The translations under genes were made by a program, and so were the position numbers. Source: Ampelocalamus luodianensis (taxonomy: Eukaryota; Streptophyta; Magnoliopsida; Poales; Poaceae). Taken from it: a DNA stretch of 64,000 bases. The stretch is from the NCBI GenBank assembly GCA_036346255.1, contig CM070619.1, forward strand, positions 27,410,342 to 27,474,341, read 5' to 3'. This document shows positions 56,912 to 64,000 of the stretch, in pieces. Below the pieces are notes generated by a model that searched no databases, was not told the origin of the DNA, and saw only the letters and a program-made list of their open reading frames with translations. Each line of letters opens with the position of its first letter. Position 1 is the stretch's first letter.

Positions 56912-59900
56912 CATTCTACCCCCTTAATAGGATTCGACTCGAATCTAAGTGCCGATCTATGCGAAAGAACAACCACAACTAGGAACTAACGACGGTAACC
57001 ACGCACTGCCGCTAACCACACCGCAAATGCTCAAGCATGCGAAACTCCAACTTCCCAAGTAGCCTCTCTCGGATTGAGGACCACAACACAAAGACGTGAA
57101 ACAACGCCTGGTCTAACCCCAACCCAACATTTCCGGTACAATCATTGACAAGACTTGAAGGTAAGATCTCACTCGATGGTCAACGGCGCAAACGAAATCT
57201 CAACCTCGGATCTCTCGGTACTCACTCAACACGAGAACAAACAAGACGTTACGTACTCGCGCATGGACTCGAGATGTCATGGCGATACGCCAACTAGCGA
57301 AACAACCCAATGTACCGGGTTAATCTTCCCATTGATACCGAACCACACGACAAGCACAAAGAACACGGAACTCTTATTCCGCCTCTTAATTGAACTCTTC
57401 ATGAAAACAAGGATCACCTCCTTTAATCGAAACACACGATCGAAATCTCTTTAAGCAAACTCTTTACCGACAAAACATAACGATTAAGAAAGATTCACGT
57501 CACAACTAGACGTTACCAATCGAAATCAAGAGTAAAATCCTAAATCGAATTTCATCAAGAAAACCTTTCCACTTTCCAAGTGGCAAATTGCGAATAAACG
57601 TCCACGAAAGCCAAAGGAGATCACTTGAATGCTCAAACCAAATACTTCTTTTGTTTTGTCCGAATTGAAAGAAGCAAACATGCCAACACAACACCAACTC
57701 ACATTGCGAGAAGACACCATCAACAACACAAAGCTCAAATGAGTATCAATAAAACGCTCAATACCCAAGGAAACATCCTTTTCTCAAGTCCTCTTTATGA
57801 ATAAAATTTCTCTCGATCTTGGAATTAATTCATCGCATACCACGTGGCTCAAACCTCTTAATTTAACATCCTCAAATTAGGCTTAAACCGAAGTACATCA
57901 TCCACACCTTTGTGGAGAGACTCTATTGATTCCATCGAATGCTCTAGACAACTCATTCAACCGATGACATTAATTTAATAGAAGGCACCAAAGCACCTCA
58001 AAACCCATGCAATCTCATCACCTCCAACTTTCAGAATAACACATCGTAATCCTCAAGACACCCGCCATGAACTACATCGAAGGGTTCTATTGACAATCAT
58101 TCCACTACTCAGATACTCCAATGTTCTATCTCCTCTACACACAAATCCTTGGGCGGCCAAAAGTCTAGCATGACAATGGAAAGCCGCACTTAACCTCCAA
58201 GACCTCTACAACGAATTCCTCTTATAACAAATAATGAAATCATCGGCTTAAATCTCTAAGATCCCCACAATTCGACATACTCACTCATTGACCTCATCAG
58301 AATCACTCATACAACATCGCGATACTTTCAATAGTGTTACTCTATAAAATTGATTACGGTTTCCATACCTTTGATAATCCCCAACATTTCAATATGAACC
58401 AAGGTTCTGAACTACACTATACCATAGGTCCTACTTAGTCGAATAATATACAATTTTACTTCAAACCATACATTCCATCTCAATCAACTTCCCTCCAAGA
58501 GGATCGGTCAAAACCAACTCATCTTCTATTACTCCTCCAATAGCCGGGTAGCAAAATCTCACCCCTACAATCACTTAACCACCAGAAACAAACAACAACT
58601 TACGAGTTGTAAAACTTTACAAAGACAAAACGGTTGATCCTTTCTCAAAGAAAGAGGCGAACAAGAACAACTTTCACCACACAGAAAATGTTGCTGTTCA
58701 CAGAGAGCACGAGACCAAAAGAAATAACTGTAATAAAGATCTGGGAAAACGAAGTTGAGTTCACAAATGAGGGCACGATCACCTCGAAATGGAAATAGCA
58801 AATAACAACCAATAAGAAAATGACATTGCGATTGGAACTTGACAACTCTTGAGTGAAAAGAGCAAAAGTTTATGAACAATTCAAATAACCACGAGTTACA
58901 AAACTTGACTCAAATTCTCAAATATTCCTATCTGCACTCTTTCCTTTAACACCAAATTAATTCTTTGACTAACATCGCTTTGCCACAATGAACAAGATAA
59001 GGTCTTTAGTCCAAACCACACGACTAAATAAGAACCAATGAAATTCCTCAATACGTCCTATTTGTTCGAACAATTCAAATACACACGAAACATGAGATCC
59101 AAATAATCTCACCACCAAACTCAAACATTTCCAATTACGGATTTCATGAAAAGCAAGCGATTATTCTCCTCTTAAAGGAACCAACATAACTTCTTTGATT
59201 GCAACCTCATGTTGCCCACTTAGACTAAAAAGTCTTTAAAATTAAGTCACACAAAACTCTTAAGAAACAACAAGACAATTCAATTCCTTAGTTTATTTAA
59301 AATAATTTCAGCTATCAGATGATTCAAGAACCCAAAGAAAATATCACGAAAGCTAAACTTGAAATATTCTCATCTAAACGATATTAACTTCAATTCTCAC
59401 AACGACAATTTGAAAACACTTCGTAAGACCCACGTGAAAAGAATGAGTTGATTCTTTCTCAAAAGAAGAGACAAATGGAAACGATTTTCACCAACTAGAA
59501 AACTCATCCACCACTCGCACTGAACATGGGACCAAGATAAGAAACCAATTAAGCAATGAACTCACAGAACATAAGCGGAGTCCACAGTTGAACGCATAAG
59601 CCTCACAAGAAGAGAATATCGAACCTTAACAGATAAGAGCAAATAAGTATTCAAAATCGAAACACTTGCATCACTGAAGAACCATTGCAACTTTGTAACA
59701 TATCGTTACTCGATAAACTTCATTTACCACATAAAGCCCGAACCCCAAAAGATCATGAATACAAATTCAAATTTGATCATTTAGGAAAATATCACCATGG
59801 GTGATCAAATTACGAGAATTAACCTCATTCTCACATTTTGACGATTTAATAACATCGACAACATACACTAGTACCAAGAATCACAAACTTTATTACTCCA

Positions 59901-61332
59901 TCCTAAAACTTCCCAAAGGGAACACAAACCACAAGGTTGAAACAAATTTATCATAACAAGATTATGCTAAGCAATAACAATATCACAAGGCACGCTACCA
60001 AAGACTACTTACGAAATTCATCTACTCAACTGTTGGTGTTGCTCAACACCTTCTTCAGCGATTATTAACAATCGATGATTGTTCTAATCACGTGTATACA
60101 TACGGTACTAATTCCATTTGCAATCACATAACCATATATAAACATAGATTCACATTTCACCTTTGTTCAGAAATCATTTCAAAACATGATTAAAGATTCA
60201 CTAACATAATTTCCTATAAACAAGGTTTCATGAGTCGATACACCAGCACCCATCTGGTACTTTATACAAGTTTCAACAATTTTAGCATACCAGGAAATAG
60301 ATAAATCTAACTCTTATGTAAGATCTATAGGTTCTGAATAGATATTGACAGTCTTTATTTAACATACCCATGAATCAAATACAAGGACATTTCAAATTAA
60401 TCAATTTCACTTTCATGGATAGTAGTTAAGAATAATTGATTTGCACCATGCTAATAACCCGACTTGGTAACTCATATCGTAACAATTTATTCGTTTAGTT
60501 ATAAATTCTCAATTTAAGCATGGCAAGACACCACAAAAGGATTCTAACACTTTACTTCAGCAAAAGAGAGACTTCAAACCTCAACGCTCGAAGTAATCCA
60601 AAAGAAACACATACAACCAAAGCTTTCCCATGCAAACGAACTTATAGCGGGAAACTCTCACTAACCAAGCTATCAAACGAGTAAATGAGTCATTCTTTTG
60701 TAATGAGAAAGAAGGAGTAACCATGAAAACATCAATATTGCCAATTGACAACGATCACAAGTAGTAAAAGCAACTCAACAGTCAAAAAACAATAATTATT
60801 TCAGAGAACCAAGAGGGATCTTTTGAAAACCATAAACTATCATGAACCACAAACCCAGGAGAAATTCATCAACCACCACGGGACAAGAATTGCCAAATTC
60901 ATAAATCAAGGAAGAGAACAACTTTCTAAAGCAACTCACGCTTGACACCTGAAACTATGGTACTCGGGGTAACTACTCCTCTAACCACGTTCTGCGAACA
61001 GTGGTGTAACCTGGTGAATCCCAGAGTAACAACCACGACCTCCACTTCTTGTCATCCGTTAACAACATGCTTCACCAAAATACTCCCTTATGAATATACA
61101 GGATCATCTCATGACAATTATAGTATTAGTTCATAGATATTGAATATCATAGCAGATCATATATTACCAACAAGGATGATAGTACAGAAACAATTCAACA
61201 ATTGCTCAACAAAATGAAACATAATAACAGATATTGCGGAAGCAATGCAATTTTCCAACCCCACCTACTGTGCACAGTGTGTCATTTTAATAACTTAATT
61301 ACCACGGACCTAAAGCCCGCTCTGATACCAAC
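56912..61332 (-). other. Non-coding interior of the LARD-like element
   Basis: AT-rich, A/C-biased on the plus strand, with no conserved protein motif on either strand. The polypurine tract (AAGGGGGTAGAAT on the minus strand) lies at 56913-56926. 58630-58725 and 59450-59545 share an imperfect order of words (TTCTCAAA.GAAGAG, ACTTTCACCA, GAGA.CA..GGGACCAA), suggesting an old internal duplication. No other structure seen. Confidence 0.7.
61319..61331 (-). promoter_or_regulatory. Primer binding site (initiator Met tRNA)
   Basis: The minus strand reads TTGGTATCAGAGC, one base after the LTR end GGTGTTACA. Confidence 0.9.
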
Positions 61333-63724
61333 TGTAACACCCTGGCCAAACAGAAGCCAAGATGCCACCTAGTTATTCTAACAACCTACACATTTCGGAA
61401 GAATATGAAATAATTATATCAACCAACTGACAGCATTAACATAATCAAGATATGGTGAAGGTATCCTTCCTTCACCTTCTAAGTTATTTAATACTGAGAA
61501 ACATTAAAGAAGGTTCACATGTAGATTAAATCAACATCATAGCGGAGAAGGTATCCTTCCTTCTCCAATTAAAGTTTAATTATTACAATTCAGCATTAAC
61601 GAATGTAATATTGAACTAGAATTATGTCTTGAACATGAAATTGGTGATGTAGACAAGTAGTGTGTGTCTACTCCCTCCCAAGAGAATCTTATCAACGGTC
61701 ACCTAGAAATAGACAAAACAACGCATGGGTGAGTCCAAGACTCGCAAGTACAATGATCAATAAAACATTTATCAATACGAATAAGACATGCTCGGCATCA
61801 ACATTGGTCATAACACAAATGAGTGCATATGAAGACAGGACATGAATGCTTAAAATCAAGGGAATGGATCGCACACACACATATGTCGCAGTATAGTCGG
61901 TGAACACCGTTGGTGTTCACTCAAGCCCGCATCTTAACAAAAATGCGGGATCCATTTCCGTATGAAGAACGTTTCATACGGGTGTCCAACATTGCCCATC
62001 TTGGAATTAATGGGTCTTACTCAACCATCCCGAATTGATGGTCTTCCTCATCCACTCCCGTGGACGGCAAATGATAATGAATGCATGAAACAACTTATTG
62101 AATTAAACATTACCATCATTTCTAATCATGAATTCAACACAAGATACGAAACATGAATATCTCACTTCATACTACACAAAAGTTATCACAGACGATCATA
62201 TCAATAACCACAATGCACAACCAGATTCGATTAACAAAGTACTTGCCTTCCGCGTTGAGGCGCGTTAATGGGCAGCGATGGCGTTCCTAAATTCAAGCTC
62301 CACGCCTAACCAATGAAATACATTCAATAAGAACACCATAAAAACCCATTTCTACTAATCAACGCTATACACCGCCTCCGAAGACTCTAGTCGTTAATAC
62401 AAAACTTAAACTGAAATCAACAATTCTGTCATAACTTAATTCTGGACAGCGCACAGTAATTGGCATAACTTAAGATCTGGAAGTCGAAACGAGGTGAATC
62501 CAATTTCTGTAGCTTCTTAACTGACTAAACTACAATACTCTAGTTGACGTGGTAAACCAATTTGGCCAATTTAAAAGGCTAACAGTTGTTTGAAATAGCA
62601 GTACAGAAACTGTCCGAACATAATAAACAGTAGTACTAAAACATCCATAACTTTTAAACTACAACTCCAAATTGAGTGTTCTTTAACAATCTGAAAAGGT
62701 TATGGAACTACCTACAATAACCTAGTTGGCACGACATTCAAATTTTGCCTTTAACAAAAAGTGGCACACGGGTCAAAATTAAAGATATAAACTGACATAC
62801 AACTCTGGACAGACAGACCTTCAAACTGGACAGTCACAATGAAAAGTGCATAACTTTTGATCTATAAATCCAAATGAGGTGTTCTTTATCAATCCTGAAA
62901 GCTAGTGATATCACCTTCAAAATTTGTTATGGGCAAGACCCTTGAATCACCCTCTAACTAGGCCAAAAATCAATCTAAACAGAGACTGCTAATCCCCGTC
63001 AGGATTCTGGACAGCAGATAATAAAACTATCATAACTTTTGACTCGAAAGTCGGAATGAGGTGATCTTGGCGGCCACCGAAAGCTAAGAGCATCCTCTAA
63101 ATAACTCTAGGAGATCAAAATCCCTAATTCTGCCTCTAAGCATACGAAACAGGCCGCGCAAGAAACTGGACAGAATTGAATTTGTAGCAGCAGTAATTTA
63201 ATCCAACCAATCTTAATCGATTTCGCATATAATCTTAATCAAATGGCGGGGAAACATCGCGTTACCATTGGAGACCCTCAGGATGACGCTGATCAAATTC
63301 CCACGAAGACGATCTTCTCCCACCTCCTCTTCCTCCATCTCGATTTGATGGCAGCCCATGATCTACATCTCTCTCTTCGCGTTGGTCGGCAACCGGAGGC
63401 ATCAAGGCAAGGGGGCGACACCACCAGCAGGGGAGCTCCAAGAGGAGGTGGAGGCGCCAAGGTAGGAGGGAAGGTGGAGAGGGGTGGCGGCAAGGGAGGG
63501 AGAGGGTGGCGGCTTGAGGGGAGAGAGAGGAAAGGGGTGGCCGGCCTAGGGTTAAGGGGAGGCGCATGGGCTTGGGCCTTGGGCTCCTCTTCTTGGCCCA
63601 CCCGTGGGCAGCCACTCGGCTGTCTTAGCCTGGCGGAGGCCCGTGTTCTCCGAAACCCTTTTTTATTTTGTTTAATCGATTCCCTCACCCGATTAAATAA
63701 TCTCTAATCAAACTCGAGGTATCA
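61333..63724 (-). repeat. 5' LTR of the LARD-like element (2.39 kb)
   Basis: Matches 54530-56911 throughout. Differences are mainly one- to four-base changes next to CG or CNG (for example 61871-61920, 62255-62280), while 62470-62800 is identical to its partner. Contains the stem-loops 61454-61476 and 61544-61566. Confidence 0.9.
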
Positions 63725-64000
63725 CGATTACCTGCGCGCTCCAACACCTTCATCGATCGTCTTGGCGCCCACCGAGGATACTGGTTCAGCACCTACTCCA
63801 TCGACCCTGTACCTCGGTGGACACCGCGCCGACCTACCATAGTGTGGGAGATCCTTCTTCTTCATTGTCCTGCGGCATTCTCCATGCCGACATCGGATGG
63901 CGTGGATCGTGGAGATGTTGTGACAGTACCTTATCGATTGACTCTTTTGATGCTGCGCATTTTTGATTAGAGGCGATTTCTCTTTTGTCTCGGAGAATTT
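63725..64000 (+). other. Unassigned right edge, possibly the interrupted gypsy host
   Basis: One plus-strand frame reads YLRAPTPSSIVLAPTEDTG, a Pro/Thr/Ser-rich linker such as lies between gag and protease, before stopping near 63842. This would fit continuation of the gag at 53400-54529, but no protease motif is readable and no target duplication confirms the joint. Confidence 0.3.

Larger units (their letters stand above)
54530..63724 (-). mobile_element. Complete non-coding LTR retrotransposon (LARD-like)
   Basis: Minus strand: 5' LTR 63724-61333, primer site 61331-61319, interior 61332-56912 (4.4 kb), polypurine tract 56930-56913, 3' LTR 56911-54530. LTRs begin TGATACCTCGAG and end GGTGTTACA. 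The interior has no frame longer than about 100 codons and none resembles Gag or Pol, so it fits the large retrotransposon derivative class. The 5-bp flanks (TATCT left, CGATT right) do not match. The two LTRs are nearly the same, with blocks of hundreds of identical bases, so the insertion is young. Confidence 0.85.

Noticed and set aside
57506..58879. Minus-strand frames of 60-100 codons in the non-coding interior
   Set aside because: They have no similarity to Gag, Pol or any known domain, and composition is as expected by chance in AT-rich DNA.
54525..63729. Target duplication of the LARD-like element
   Set aside because: The flanks TATCT and CGATT do not match; no shift of the ends gives a convincing 5-bp repeat.
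1..64000. tRNA and rRNA genes
   Set aside because: The only tRNA-like strings are 12-14-bp primer binding sites; no cloverleaf or rRNA signature was recognised.

Overview
This window is a stretch of plant nuclear DNA, almost certainly from a grass (Poaceae). I found no convincing host gene. Nearly all of it is nested transposable elements: chromovirus-type Ty3/gypsy elements with very long LTRs, gag-only and non-coding LTR elements, an Angela-like Ty1/copia LTR, En/Spm (CACTA) transposon remnants with TNP2, Ptta/En/Spm, DUF8039 and Ulp1 modules, a plant-mobile-domain (PMD) gene relic, and MITEs. The combination of Tekay-like 5-kb LTRs, Angela-like LTRs and DUF8039/Ulp1 CACTA elements is what points to a grass. 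The species cannot be named from the sequence.

Layout. 1-2606: partial minus-strand gypsy-type LTR and unassigned sequence. 2609-3710: Stowaway-like element with two MITEs nested in it. About 3943-7363: minus-strand gag-only LTR element (E1) with one long intact ORF. 7364-15746: plus-strand Tekay-like element with a 4.9-kb LTR, met-tRNA primer site, broken gag and protease, and RT/RNase H, cut off in RNase H and joined through 27 bp of templated filler to 15774-19231, a second minus-strand gypsy element (E3). 19232-19808: an E1-type LTR fragment joined at a shared coding motif. 19809-21456 plus 40465-41225: one PMD pseudogene split by a 19-kb insertion. 21457-40464: that insertion, a minus-strand tandem LTR-internal-LTR-internal-LTR array. 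41532-48996: CACTA sequences. 48997 to about 50558: copia LTR. 50559-54529: plus-strand gypsy LTR and broken gag. 54530-63724: complete minus-strand LTR element with 2.4-kb LTRs and a non-coding 4.4-kb interior. 63725-64000: unassigned, probably more of the interrupted host element.

How the parts relate. The tandem array has the same LTR family as the Tekay-like element at 7364, but its two 2.45-kb interiors keep only a gag tail, a cluster of zinc knuckles and the polyprotein tail. They are deletion derivatives that would need enzymes supplied in trans. E1 and the 54530-63724 element are likewise non-autonomous. The only long reverse transcriptase reading frame is at 14336-15742, and it lacks integrase. 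Insertion order can be read in places: the array is younger than the PMD gene (near-perfect 5-bp target duplication), two MITEs are younger than the Stowaway element (9-bp duplications), and the 54530 element is probably younger than the gag it interrupts.

Repeat copies differ mostly by short changes near CG and CNG sites, while long stretches between are identical. Some apparent frameshifts could therefore be consensus errors, and pseudogene calls should be read with that in mind.
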